A DNA stretch of 64,000 nt from Galbitalea sp. SE-J8 (GTDB lineage: Bacteria > Actinomycetota > Actinomycetes > Actinomycetales > Microbacteriaceae). Made by a program: the position numbers and the translations under genes. Under the pieces are notes generated by a model, which was not told the DNA's origin, made no database searches, and saw nothing but the letters and a program-made list of their open reading frames with translations. How positions within the stretch are numbered: position 1 is the stretch's first letter; every line of letters begins with the position of its first letter. The DNA lies in the NCBI RefSeq assembly GCF_030345695.1, contig NZ_JAUASV010000010.1:46615-110614 (forward strand). Reading direction: 5' to 3'. Below, in pieces: positions 6,925-15,482 of this stretch.

Positions 6925-7932
6925 ATGCTCACTCGTTCCGCCGGACCGCGCTCCCTCGCGTTCATCCTCTCCGCGGCGGCGGTCGTCGTGGCCGTGCTGC
7001 TCAGCCTCATGGTGGGCAGCCGGGCGCTCTCGCCGGTCGACGTCGTGCGCGCCCTCGTCGACGGCGGCAGCGGCGACGCGGTCGACATCGTGCGCGGTCT
7101 GCGGCTCGACCGCACCCTCGTCGCACTCGTCTGCGGCGCCGCGCTCGGCGCCGCGGGCGCCCTCATGCAGGCGCTCACGCGCAACCCGCTCGCCGATCCC
7201 GGCCTGCTCGGCGTCAACGCCGGGGCGGCCGCCGCGGTCGTCACGGGCTTCGCGTTCCTCGGCGTCACGAGCAGCACCGCGCAGATGTGGCTCGCGCTCG
7301 CGGGGGCGGCCGTGGCATCCGTCGCCGTCTACCTGCTCGGCTCCGGCGGCCGCGCCGCCGCGACCCCCGCGCGCCTCGCGCTCGCGGGCGCCGCGCTGAC
7401 CGCCGTGCTGTACAGCTACATCAACGCGCTCGCGCTGAGCAACCAGGAGAACTTCGACCGGTTCCGGTTCTGGACGGTCGGTTCCGTCGTGAACCGCGGG
7501 CTCGACACCCTCGTCTCGGCGCTGCCGTTCCTCGTCGCCGGCGCCGTGCTCGCGCTCGTCGTCGCGCCGGGGCTCAACGCGCTCGCGCTCGGGGACGACA
7601 GCTCCCGAGCGCTCGGTCTGCGCATCGGCCGCACGCGCGCGCTCACCGCGATCGCCGTCACGCTGCTCTGCGGTGCGTCGACCGCGGTCGCGGGGCCGAT
7701 CGCGTTCGTCGGACTCACCGTGCCGCACGTCGCTCGCGCGATCGTCGGGCCCGATCAGCGGCTCGTGGTGCCGCTCTCGATGCTCATCGCGTCGGCGTTC
7801 CTCGTGCTAGCGGATGTCGTGGGTCGCGTCGTCGTGCCCGGCGCGGAGATCGAGGCGGGCATCATGACCGCGATCCTCGGCGGACCGGTGTTCATCGCGA
7901 TCGTGCGCCGACGCCGGCTGGTCGCCGCGTGA
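6925..7932 (+). CDS. Iron-siderophore ABC transporter permease (FecCD family)
   Basis: 335 residues with about nine to ten membrane segments. FecCD landmarks are present: LDRTLVALVCGAALGAAGALMQALTRNPLADPGLLGVNAGAAAAV near the start, ALGLRIGRTRAL, and GPIAFVGLTVPHVARAIVGPDQRLVVPLS in the C-terminal half, which contacts the ATPase. It forms a heterodimeric channel with the product of the next gene. There is no good Shine-Dalgarno site before the ATG at 6925, only the iron box, so expression should follow iron starvation. The stop codon overlaps the next GTG (GTGA). Confidence 0.92.
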   Translation: MLTRSAGPRSLAFILSAAAVVVAVLLSLMVGSRALSPVDVVRALVDGGSGDAVDIVRGLRLDRTLVALVCGAALGAAGALMQALTRNPLADPGLLGVNAGAAAAVVTGFAFLGVTSSTAQMWLALAGAAVASVAVYLLGSGGRAAATPARLALAGAALTAVLYSYINALALSNQENFDRFRFWTVGSVVNRGLDTLVSALPFLVAGAVLALVVAPGLNALALGDDSSRALGLRIGRTRALTAIAVTLLCGASTAVAGPIAFVGLTVPHVARAIVGPDQRLVVPLSMLIASAFLVLADVVGRVVVPGAEIEAGIMTAILGGPVFIAIVRRRRLVAA

Positions 7933-8963
7933 CCGCCGTCTCCGTGCTCGCGGTCGGCGGCTGGTCCGTGCGCGTGCACCGCCGGGCCGCGCTCGTCGGC
8001 GGGGCGCTCGTCGTCGCGCTCGCCGGGGCGGTGCTCGCCTCGCTCTCGCTCGGGGCGCATCCGGTCGCCGTCTCCGACGTGCTCGCGGTGCTCGTGGGGC
8101 GCGGCTCCGCCGTGGACGAGCTCCTCGTCGGCACGCTGCGCCTGCCGCGCGTGCTCACCGCGGCCCTCGTCGGTGCGACGCTCGGACTCGCGGGGGCGCT
8201 GTTCCAGTCGGTCACGCGCAACCCGCTCGGCAGCCCGGATGTCATCGGCTTCGACGCCGGCGCGTCGACCGGCGCGCTCGTGGCGATGCTCGTGCTCCAC
8301 GGCGGCGTGCTCGCGACATCCGTCGGCGCGGTCGTCGGCGGTGCGCTCACGGCCGCGATCATCTTCGGCCTGTCGTCGCGGGGCGGGGTCGCGCCGCTGC
8401 GGCTCGTGCTCGTCGGAATCGGCGGCGGCGCCATCCTGCTCGCGGTGAACTCGACGCTCATCGTGCGCGCGCAGCTCTACGACGCGCAGAGCGCATCCGT
8501 GTGGCTCGTCGGCAACCTCGCGGGGCGCGGCTGGCCCGAGGTCGCGATGCTCGCGCCGCTCGTCGCGGTCGGGCTCGTCGCGGCCGCCGTGCTCGGGCCC
8601 GCGCTCACCCTCGGCGAGTTCGCCGACGACCGGTCGGCGAGCCTCGGACTGCACCCCGGACGCGTGCGGCTCGGCACGATCGTGCTCGGCGTGCTGCTCG
8701 CGTCCGGTGCCGTCGCGGTCGCCGGGCCCATCCAGTTCATCGCGCTCGCCGCCCCCCAGGTCGCCCGGCGGCTGACCGGCGCGACCGGGCCGAACGCCGT
8801 CGTCGCGGGGCTCACCGGTGCCGTGCTGCTCGTCATCACCGACCTCGCCGCGCGCGAGGCGTTCCAGCCGCGGCAGCTGCCGGTCGGCGTGCTCACCGGT
8901 CTCGTCGGCGGTGCGTACCTTGCGTGGCTGCTCGGGCGCGAGTGGCGGAGAGGACGCGCATGA
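7929..8963 (+). CDS. Iron-siderophore ABC transporter permease (FecCD family), second subunit
   Basis: 344 residues from the GTG at 7929, overlapping the previous stop by 4 bp. The same family landmarks occur: LRLPRVLTAALVGATLGLAGALFQSVTRNPLGSPDVIGFDAGAS, ASLGLHPGRVRLG and GPIQFIALAAPQVARRLTGATGPN. The two permeases differ enough to be an old duplication, as in FepD/FepG. The coupling fixes equal synthesis of the subunits. It ends in the basic tail REWRRGRA and overlaps the ATPase start (ATGA). Confidence 0.92.
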   Translation: MTAVSVLAVGGWSVRVHRRAALVGGALVVALAGAVLASLSLGAHPVAVSDVLAVLVGRGSAVDELLVGTLRLPRVLTAALVGATLGLAGALFQSVTRNPLGSPDVIGFDAGASTGALVAMLVLHGGVLATSVGAVVGGALTAAIIFGLSSRGGVAPLRLVLVGIGGGAILLAVNSTLIVRAQLYDAQSASVWLVGNLAGRGWPEVAMLAPLVAVGLVAAAVLGPALTLGEFADDRSASLGLHPGRVRLGTIVLGVLLASGAVAVAGPIQFIALAAPQVARRLTGATGPNAVVAGLTGAVLLVITDLAAREAFQPRQLPVGVLTGLVGGAYLAWLLGREWRRGRA

Positions 8964-9829
8964 TCGACACCGAAGGCACGGGCGTGGGCATCACCGGAGG
9001 CACCGGCTCGGAGCGCCTGCGCGCGGAGGGCGTCAGCCTCGGTTACGGCGACGCGCCCATCGTCGACCGGCTCGATCTCGCCGTGCCCGACGGATCGTTC
9101 ACGGTCATCGTCGGCGCGAACGGCAGCGGCAAGTCGACGCTGCTGCGCGGGCTCGCGCGACTGATCGAGCCGTCCGCGGGCGAGGTGCTGCTCGACGACC
9201 GGCGCATCCACGACTACGCCTCGAAGGAGGTCGCCCGCCGGCTCGGCCTGCTGCCGCAGACGCAGACCGCACCGGATGCCATCGGTGTCGCCGACCTCGT
9301 CGCGCGCGGACGCTATCCGCACCAGAGCATCCTGCGCCAGTGGTCGCCGGCGGATGCCGCTGCCGTGGCGCGCGCCCTGGAGCTCACCGACACCGCCGAT
9401 CTCGCCGATCGCGCGTTCGACGAGCTCTCGGGCGGGCAGCGGCAGCGCGTCTGGCTCGCGATGTCCCTCGCGCAGCAGACCGACATCCTGCTGCTCGATG
9501 AGCCGACCACGTTCCTCGACATCGCGCACCAGATCGACGTGCTCGACCTGTGCGCACGCCTGCGCCTCGAGAGCGGATACACGCTCGTGGCCGTGCTGCA
9601 CGACCTCAACCTCGCCGCGCGCTACGCGACGCACCTCGTCGCCATGAAGGACGGCGCGATCGTCGCCCAGGGCGACCCGCTCGCGATCATCACCCCCGAC
9701 CTCGTCGAGGAGGTGTTCGGCCTCGCGTGCACGGTCATCCCCGACCCGGAGTCCGGCACCCCGCTCGTCGTTCCGCGGCGCTCGCCGCACCACGGCATCC
9801 GCCCGAGAGAAGGAGACACCCCACAGTGA
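8960..9829 (+). CDS. Iron-siderophore ABC transporter ATP-binding protein (FepC-like)
   Basis: 289 residues. Walker A is GANGSGKST, the signature is LSGGQRQR, Walker B is ILLLDEPT followed by the D-loop FLDIAHQ, and the switch His lies in LHDLNLA. The order and spacing are those of FecE/FepC importers. The N-terminal 20 residues are a Gly/Thr-rich extension. It couples ATP hydrolysis to transport through the two upstream permeases. Its stop overlaps the GTG of the binding protein. Confidence 0.93.
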   Translation: MIDTEGTGVGITGGTGSERLRAEGVSLGYGDAPIVDRLDLAVPDGSFTVIVGANGSGKSTLLRGLARLIEPSAGEVLLDDRRIHDYASKEVARRLGLLPQTQTAPDAIGVADLVARGRYPHQSILRQWSPADAAAVARALELTDTADLADRAFDELSGGQRQRVWLAMSLAQQTDILLLDEPTTFLDIAHQIDVLDLCARLRLESGYTLVAVLHDLNLAARYATHLVAMKDGAIVAQGDPLAIITPDLVEEVFGLACTVIPDPESGTPLVVPRRSPHHGIRPREGDTPQ

Positions 9830-10839
9830 ACCGTCGAACCACCCGCATCGCGGGCCTCACCCTCGCCTTCGCGGCAGCCGTCGCGCTGACCGCGTGCAGC
9901 AGCGGCGCGACCGACGGGGCGGATCCGGGCGCGACGTCGCCCGCGCCCGCCGGGGGCTTCTCGTACACCGACGCGCGCGGCCAGACGGTCACGCTCGACA
10001 GCGTGCCCACGACGGTCGTCGCGCAGGCGACCGTCGCCGCCGCGCTCTACGACGCGGGGTACACCGTCGCGGGTGCCTACGGGGAGCTCGCGAAGGGCGC
10101 CGACGGGAAGTACAGCTACCAGGTGGGCGACCTGCCCGTCGACGACCTCAAGGTCATCGGCAGCACCTACGGCGAGTTCGACATCGAGGACTTCGCGCTG
10201 CTCGATCCGCAGCTCATCGTCGACTACACCTTCGACGACAAGACGCTCTGGTACGTGCCGGCCGAGCAGGCGGACCAGATCTACGCGATCGCGCCCGGCA
10301 TCGGCATCAACGGCTCGCCCGCGAACACGGATGACGCGATCCAGACGTTCGTCGACCTCGCCGGAAAGCTCGGCGCCGACACGAAGAGCGCCGCGCTCGC
10401 CGCCGACAAGAAGGCGTACGACGACGCGCTCGCGTCGGTCAAGAAGGTCGCGTCGACATCCCACCTGAAGGTCGTCGTGGTGTCGCCCGCGACCGACAGC
10501 CTGTACGTCGCGGACCCGTCGAAGCTGCCCGAGTTCGCGACGCTCACGGCCCAGGGGCTCGACGTGCTCCCGCCGGTCGACCCCGACGGCCAGGTGTTCA
10601 AGCAGGTGAGCTGGGAGCACGCCTCCGACTATGCGGATGCCGACGTCATCCTCGTCGACGCTCGCAACTACGACTCCGTCGCCGATGCCCTGAAGGGCGT
10701 GCCGACCTGGGCGAACCTGCCCGCGGTGAAGGCCGGCCAGGTCTACAACTGGTACGCCTCGGCGCCGTACTCCTACAAGCAGTACGCGTCGATCTACCAG
10801 GAGCTCGCGGACGAGCTCGCGGCGGCGAAGACTCTCTAG
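9826..10839 (+). CDS. Siderophore-binding lipoprotein (periplasmic-binding-protein family)
   Basis: 337 residues from the GTG at 9826, preceded by GAGAGAAGGAGA. The lipoprotein signal (MNRRTTRIAGLTLAFAAAVALTAC) has the lipobox L-T-A-C, and a Gly/Ala/Ser linker follows. The binding domain begins FSYTDARGQTVTLDSVPTTVVAQ, the usual FecB/FepB opening, and has a conserved DPQLIVDYTF lobe. Class III binding proteins carry the siderophore to the permease. The ligand is unknown; the partner siderophore-interacting reductase downstream argues for a ferric siderophore. The gene ends 6 bp before a perfect 92-nt palindrome. Confidence 0.92.
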   Translation: MNRRTTRIAGLTLAFAAAVALTACSSGATDGADPGATSPAPAGGFSYTDARGQTVTLDSVPTTVVAQATVAAALYDAGYTVAGAYGELAKGADGKYSYQVGDLPVDDLKVIGSTYGEFDIEDFALLDPQLIVDYTFDDKTLWYVPAEQADQIYAIAPGIGINGSPANTDDAIQTFVDLAGKLGADTKSAALAADKKAYDDALASVKKVASTSHLKVVVVSPATDSLYVADPSKLPEFATLTAQGLDVLPPVDPDGQVFKQVSWEHASDYADADVILVDARNYDSVADALKGVPTWANLPAVKAGQVYNWYASAPYSYKQYASIYQELADELAAAKTL

Positions 10840-10845
10840 CCGCCA

Positions 10846-10937
10846 CCCCTCTTTCCCGTGTGAGGACGTTCTGCGCGTGTGAGGACGGCCCGGGCCGTCC
10901 TCACACGCGCAGAACGTCCTCACACGGGAAAGAGGGG
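10846..10937. repeat. Perfect 92-nt palindrome, copy B of the TGAGGACG family
   Basis: The arms 10846-10891 and 10892-10937 are exact reverse complements over 46 nt with no loop. Each arm holds two TGTGAGGACG words flanking TTCTGCGCG. It fills the space between two convergent genes and could end transcription both ways, yet there is no T-run and the arms are far longer than a terminator needs. Confidence 0.92.
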
Positions 10938-10949
10938 AGCCGCGGCGGG

Positions 10950-12050
10950 TCAGGCGCGCATCGCGACGCCCTCGCGCCAGTAGCCCATGAACGCGACCTG
11001 ACCCCGGTCGACGCCGAGGTCGCGCACGAGGTGTCGGCGGATGGCCGTGACCACGCCGCTCTCGCCCGCGATCCAGGCGTAGAGCCCGGGGATGCCGGGG
11101 GAGGCCGCCGGGAGCTGCCCGTCCGCTGCGGGATGCGTCGGCGTCTCCCAGATCTCCTCGTCGGTGATCTCCTCGTCGGCCGCCGCAGCATCCTCGCGGT
11201 CCGTCGCGTCGGTGTCGGCCATCGTGCCGACGACGGCTGTGCCCTGCGCGACGCTGGTCCCGCCCCGCGCGGCGTCGCGCGTAGCTGTGCCCCGCGCGAC
11301 GCTGGTCCCGCCCCGCGCGGCGTCGCGCGTAGCGGTCCGCGCGGCGAGCTCGAGGGCGAAGCGAGCGTCGTCCGCCCGGCCGCCGAGGTGCTCGACGACC
11401 CGGGGGAGCAGCCGGGAGCCGACCGCGGCGCCGTCGCGCGGCAGCCAGTGCAGCGCGATCCCCGCCGGGGCGACGAGCTCGTCGATGTCCGCCGACTCGG
11501 GCACCTCGAGGAACGCCGCGCCGGACGCGTCGTCCGGCAGATCGGCGAGGATGCGCGCCATCGCGGGCACGGCGGTCTCGTCTCCCGCGAGCACGATGTG
11601 GTCCGCATCGCCGGGCGCGAACTCGATGCCGCCGCCTTCCGTGCTGCTGCGGCGCGGCCCGACGACGAGGAGGGCGTCGCCCCGCCCGGCCGCCGCGGCC
11701 CACGTCGAGGCCGGCCCGGTCGCGCCCGGCACGAGGTGCAGCACGAAGTCGACGACGAGCCGGCGCTCGTCACCCTCGCCGACGAGGTCGCGGATGGAGT
11801 AGGTGCGCATCGATCCGCGCGACTCCTCGGGCAGGGTTCTCCAGGCATCCCACCACGCGTCGGCGCCGACGATCGCCGGAAGCACACCCGACTCGGGCGG
11901 GAAGATGAGTTTGATCCGCTGGTCCCACGCCGCACCGACGGTGCCGAAGTCGGCGAGCTCGTCGCCGCGGAACGTCACCCGCACGAAGCTCGGCGAGACG
12001 CGGAGCACGTCGGTGACGGAGACGGTGGTGACGATGAACGGAGAGGGCAC
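10950..12050 (-). CDS. Siderophore-interacting protein (FAD-dependent ferric-siderophore reductase)
   Basis: 366 residues from a GTG at 12050. The FAD-binding motif RTYSIRD is at 82-88, and the N-terminal barrel and the later DHIVLAGDETAVPAMARIL and C-terminal LYAWIAGESGVVTAIRRHLV ... AFMGYWREG segments are those of the ViuB/SIP family. The enzyme releases iron from imported siderophores in the cytoplasm. Residues about 240-271 are two copies of a 16-residue repeat (TATRDAARGG... ), followed by an acidic linker; this insertion is not part of the normal fold. The iron box at 12071-12089 lies 21 bp upstream, so the gene is co-regulated with the divergently placed transporter operon. Confidence 0.93.
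   Translation of the reverse strand: MPSPFIVTTVSVTDVLRVSPSFVRVTFRGDELADFGTVGAAWDQRIKLIFPPESGVLPAIVGADAWWDAWRTLPEESRGSMRTYSIRDLVGEGDERRLVVDFVLHLVPGATGPASTWAAAAGRGDALLVVGPRRSSTEGGGIEFAPGDADHIVLAGDETAVPAMARILADLPDDASGAAFLEVPESADIDELVAPAGIALHWLPRDGAAVGSRLLPRVVEHLGGRADDARFALELAARTATRDAARGGTSVARGTATRDAARGGTSVAQGTAVVGTMADTDATDREDAAAADEEITDEEIWETPTHPAADGQLPAASPGIPGLYAWIAGESGVVTAIRRHLVRDLGVDRGQVAFMGYWREGVAMRA
11236..11331. repeat. 48-bp tandem duplication inside a coding region
   Basis: 11236-11283 and 11284-11331 differ at one base. Each unit contains the inverted pair GCGCGACGC...GCGTCGCGC, so it resembles an intergenic palindromic repeat that has entered the gene in frame. Confidence 0.88.
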
Positions 12051-12070
12051 CCCGCCACGATACCCGAAAG

Positions 12071-12089
12071 TTAGGTAACCCTAACCTCA
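12071..12089. promoter_or_regulatory. DtxR/IdeR-type iron box
   Basis: Read on the minus strand, TGAGGTTAGGGTTACCTAA matches the consensus at 16 of 19 positions. It sits just upstream of the siderophore-interacting protein gene. Confidence 0.8.
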
Positions 12090-12108
12090 GCGAGGAGGAT
12101 CGTCAGGA

Positions 12109-14781
12109 TCAGCCGGTGTTCTGCAGGCCGGCGGCGACCCCGCTCACCGACAGCAGCAGCAGGCGGTGCAGCTCAGCGGCATCCGCTGCGTCCGGCGCGG
12201 GCTGCGCGCGCAGGTGCCGCAGCGCGCGCAGCTGCAGCAGCGAGAGCGCGTCGACGTAGGGGCTGCGCAGCTTGACGGCCCGCTGCAGCACCGGACGGTT
12301 GGCGAGCAGCTCGCCGCCGCCGACGATGCGGATCACCCACGAGCGCGTGAGCTCCATCTCCTCCAGGACGAGCGCCGCGAGGTCGTCGCGATCGCCGAGC
12401 GCGAGGTAGTGGCGCGCGATGCGGCCGTCGCTCTTCGCGAGCCCCATCGCCACGTTGTCGATCATCGTGCGGAACAGCGGCCACTCGCGGTATGCGACCG
12501 ACAGGCGCTCGAGGTCGCCGACGGCCTCGAGCGCGGTGCCGAGGCCGAACCAGCCCGCGAGGTTGATGCGCGCCTGCGTCCAGGCGAAGACCCACGGGAT
12601 CGCGCGCAGGTCTTCGAGCGACTCGACGGAGAGCCCGCGCCGCGCCGGTCTCGAGCCGAGGGCGAGCGAGCCGAGCTCCTCCATCGGTGTCACGGTCGCG
12701 AACCACGGGGCGAAGCCGGGCGCCTTCACGAGCTCGAAGAAGCGGGTGCGGGATGCGGCATCCATCGTCGCGGCGACGTCCGCGTACCGCGCCGCGGCGT
12801 CCTCGTTGCGCGCCTCGATCGACGGCGCCGACTGCAGCAGCACGGCGGCCGCGACCTGGTCGATGTGCCGCATCGCGATGTGCTGGTCGCCGTAGCGGGC
12901 GAAGATGACCTCGCCCTGCTCGGTGAGCTTGAAGCGGCCGTCGACCGAGTGCGGCGGCTGGGCGAGGATCGCCGAGTTCGCAGGACCGCCGCCGCGGCCG
13001 AGCGCGCCGCCGCGCCCGTGGAACAGCGTGAGCGTGATGTCGCTGTCGTCCGCCCACGTCGCGATGCGCTGCTGCGCCTCGTAGAGCGCGAGGGTCGCGG
13101 CCACCGGGCCGACGTCCTTCGACGAGTCCGAGTAGCCGAGCATGACCTCGAGCCGGCGGCCGGTCTCGTCGAGACGCGACGCGAACTCGGGGTGCTCGAC
13201 GATCTCCGCGAGGATGCCGGGCGCCGCCTGCAGGTCGGCGAACGTCTCGAACAGCGGCACGACGTCGAGCACGGGCGGCGTGCCGGTCGGACCGACGGCC
13301 GCGCGCGCGAGCCGGTGCACGTTCGCGAGGTCCTCGGCGGACTGCGTGAACGAGACGATGTACCGGCCGGCGGCCCGCAGTCCGTAGCGACGCTGCACCT
13401 GCGCGATCGTGCGGACGACCTCGAGCACCTCCTCGGCCAGCTCGCTGAGCGGCTCGCCCGACTCGATCTCCGCGAGCACCCGGCGGTGCACGGCGGAGTG
13501 CTGGCGCACCTCGAGCTCGGCGAGGTGGAACCCGAACGTCTCGACCTGCCAGACCAGGTGCTGCAGGTGTCCGTACGCCTGCCGCGCGGCACCGGCCGCG
13601 ACGAGCGAGTGCTGCACGATCCGCAGCTCCTCGAGCAGCTGCTCGGGCGCGGTGTAGGCGAGGTCGGCGTTGCGCGTGCGGGTCGCGGCGACGCGGCGCG
13701 CGATGAGCAGCAGGATGCGGCGGTGCGGCTCGTCGGGGGAGCGCTTGGCGATCTCGGCTGCGGCCTCCTCGTCGGCGGCCCGCAGGCGCTGCCAGAGGGC
13801 GACGAGCGCGTCGGACGGCGGCGTGGTCGTCGCGTCAAGGGTCAGCCCGCGTCCGACCCGCGCGGCGGTGCGCTCGAGGCCGAGCAGCACGTGCTCGCTC
13901 GCGATGCCCGCGGCCTTCTTGGTGACGGATGCGGTGACGAACGGGTTGCCGTCGCGGTCGCCGCCGACCCAGGTGCCGAGTCGGACGAACGGCGGCACGA
14001 CCGGGGGCACGGCGCCCGACGCCCCGCCCTGCAGCGCGTCGTCGATGCGCCGGTAGATGTCGGGGATCGACGTGTAGAGCGTCTCGTCGAAGACGGCCAT
14101 GATGGCGCGCACCTCGTCGGTGGGCGTCGGCTTCTCGGGGCGCAGCGGCGCGGTGCGCCACAGCGTGTCGACCTCCTCGAGCATGCTGCGCTCGACGCGC
14201 GCGCGGTCGACCCCGCCCGCGGAGCCGTCGAGCTCGTCGAGCAGGTCGGAGAGCCGACGGATGCTGTCGGACACCGCGCGCCGGCGCGCCTCGGTGGGGT
14301 GCGCTGTGAAGACCGGGTGGAAGCGGAGCGCGGCGAGCCGCTCGTGCGCGGCTTCCTCGCCGATCTCGGCGGTGAGCTGCGCGAACGCCTCGCCGACGGA
14401 GTCGGTGGGGTCCTGGCGCGGGGGCCGGCCGTCGCGCTCGCGCAGCACGCGCACGCGGTGGTGCTCCTCGGCGAGGTTCGTGAGGTGGAAGTACGCGGTG
14501 AACGCGCGGGCGACCTCGTCCGCGCGGTCGATCGTGAACGAGTCGGCGATCTCCGCGGCGCGCGCGAACGCCTCTGGGGTCTCATCCGTGTACGCCTGGA
14601 TGGTCGCGAGGCGGAGCCGCTCGACGTCGTCGAGGAGCTCGGGGGATCCGCTCTCGGCGAGCACGGTGCCGAGCAGCTGGCCGAGCAGCCGAACGTCCGA
14701 GCGGATCTGCTCGGGGATCTCCTGGCCCGCCTCGAACCGTCCGACGATGTCGATGGCCTCGGTCCGCGTGAAGTCCTGCAT
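12109..14781 (-). CDS. ppc: Phosphoenolpyruvate carboxylase
   Basis: 890 residues, the usual length. Carboxylates phosphoenolpyruvate to oxaloacetate, refilling the TCA cycle. Key motifs are FTAHPTEARRR (catalytic His), GGDRDGNPFVT, MLGYSDSSKDVGP with the substrate-binding SDSSKD, FHGRGGALGRGGGP (the glycine-rich loop with catalytic Arg) and RPARR; the C-terminus ends in the usual LQNTG. It is probably allosteric like other bacterial enzymes. It stands alone, followed by the siderophore reductase gene's promoter region. A 1039-codon frame on the opposite strand is a GC-rich shadow. Confidence 0.97.
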   Translation of the reverse strand: MQDFTRTEAIDIVGRFEAGQEIPEQIRSDVRLLGQLLGTVLAESGSPELLDDVERLRLATIQAYTDETPEAFARAAEIADSFTIDRADEVARAFTAYFHLTNLAEEHHRVRVLRERDGRPPRQDPTDSVGEAFAQLTAEIGEEAAHERLAALRFHPVFTAHPTEARRRAVSDSIRRLSDLLDELDGSAGGVDRARVERSMLEEVDTLWRTAPLRPEKPTPTDEVRAIMAVFDETLYTSIPDIYRRIDDALQGGASGAVPPVVPPFVRLGTWVGGDRDGNPFVTASVTKKAAGIASEHVLLGLERTAARVGRGLTLDATTTPPSDALVALWQRLRAADEEAAAEIAKRSPDEPHRRILLLIARRVAATRTRNADLAYTAPEQLLEELRIVQHSLVAAGAARQAYGHLQHLVWQVETFGFHLAELEVRQHSAVHRRVLAEIESGEPLSELAEEVLEVVRTIAQVQRRYGLRAAGRYIVSFTQSAEDLANVHRLARAAVGPTGTPPVLDVVPLFETFADLQAAPGILAEIVEHPEFASRLDETGRRLEVMLGYSDSSKDVGPVAATLALYEAQQRIATWADDSDITLTLFHGRGGALGRGGGPANSAILAQPPHSVDGRFKLTEQGEVIFARYGDQHIAMRHIDQVAAAVLLQSAPSIEARNEDAAARYADVAATMDAASRTRFFELVKAPGFAPWFATVTPMEELGSLALGSRPARRGLSVESLEDLRAIPWVFAWTQARINLAGWFGLGTALEAVGDLERLSVAYREWPLFRTMIDNVAMGLAKSDGRIARHYLALGDRDDLAALVLEEMELTRSWVIRIVGGGELLANRPVLQRAVKLRSPYVDALSLLQLRALRHLRAQPAPDAADAAELHRLLLLSVSGVAAGLQNTG

Positions 14782-14856
14782 GGGGACAACGCTACGGTGC
14801 CGATGTTTCCGTTTCGTACCAGCGAGCGGTCGGCGGGCGGTCAGGGAGCGTGCAGC

Positions 14857-14888
14857 GATGGGGCGCCCCGCTGGCGGGACGCCCCATC
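14857..14888 (-). terminator. Probable terminator of the cold-shock gene
   Basis: GATGGGGCG (14857-14865) pairs perfectly with CGCCCCATC (14880-14888), 10 bp past the cold-shock stop codon. There is no T-run, as is common in high-GC Actinobacteria. Confidence 0.65.
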
Positions 14889-14898
14889 GACATGCGGA

Positions 14899-15102
14899 TC
14901 AGAGAACGCGGATGTTCTCGGCCTGCGGGCCCTTCTGACCCTGGCCGACCTCGAACTCGACCTTCTGGTTCTCCTCGAGGCTGCGGTATCCGGTGCCGGT
15001 GATGGCGCGGAAGTGCGCGAAAAGGTCGGCGCTCCCGTCATCGGGGGCGATGAATCCGTAGCCCTTCTCGGCGTTGAACCACTTGACGGTGCCTGTGGGC
15101 AT
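14899..15102 (-). CDS. cspA: Cold-shock protein (CspA family)
   Basis: 67 residues, a single OB-fold cold-shock domain. RNP1 is KGYGFIAP and RNP2 is DLFAHF; the RNP2 His is replaced by FAHFR-type spacing slightly different from the common VFVHFS, but the family is clear. The start [16 protein letters not shown] is canonical. It binds single-stranded RNA/DNA and acts as an RNA chaperone or antiterminator. AGTAGG lies 8 nt before the ATG. Confidence 0.96.
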   Translation of the reverse strand: MPTGTVKWFNAEKGYGFIAPDDGSADLFAHFRAITGTGYRSLEENQKVEFEVGQGQKGPQAENIRVL

Positions 15103-15482
15103 TGTTTTTCCTACTCACTATTCGCGGGCCGTGTCGGCCCCTCGCTGCGGTCGGCGATCGCCGACGCGCTCGCCGTCGCAAGGTGCGACGGACGCTGGTC
15201 TCCACGCGCGCGTGCCCCTATGCCGGGTCGCGCGCTCGCGCCCGGTTCGAGGTCGACGGGTGAGGCGGTGGAGAAGATGGATTGAGCCGATCGGTAGAGG
15301 TGATGCTCGTGTTCGAATACACAGTGACGCCAAGGGCGGAGCGCCGATCGCTGGGACGACAGTAGCGCGGAAACATCGGATATGCACCGCATGACGCCAT
15401 ATTTCTCGGGAATCCGGGTCGAGAAGCGGCCGGGCCGCCCCGATCGCGATGGGCGCGGCGCCCCGCCGGTAGCCTGGGGACC
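15103..15482. other. 380-bp divergent spacer between cspA and rlmN
   Basis: No gene is supported. It must hold the cspA promoter and 5' leader (leftward) and the rlmN promoter (rightward). The part at 15355-15420 is less GC-rich (ACATCGGATATGCACC, CCATATTTCTCGG) and is the likeliest promoter zone. I see no confident -35/-10 pair. Confidence 0.5.

Noticed and set aside
10846..10937. Ordinary bidirectional terminator
   Set aside because: Position between convergent genes fits, but there is no T-run, the arms are 46 bp, and relatives of the sequence occur in divergent and tandem spacers.
12166..15285. 1039-codon frame opposite ppc
   Set aside because: It is antisense to a clear phosphoenolpyruvate carboxylase gene and encodes Arg/Gly/Asp-rich text without domains; typical of high-GC shadow frames.
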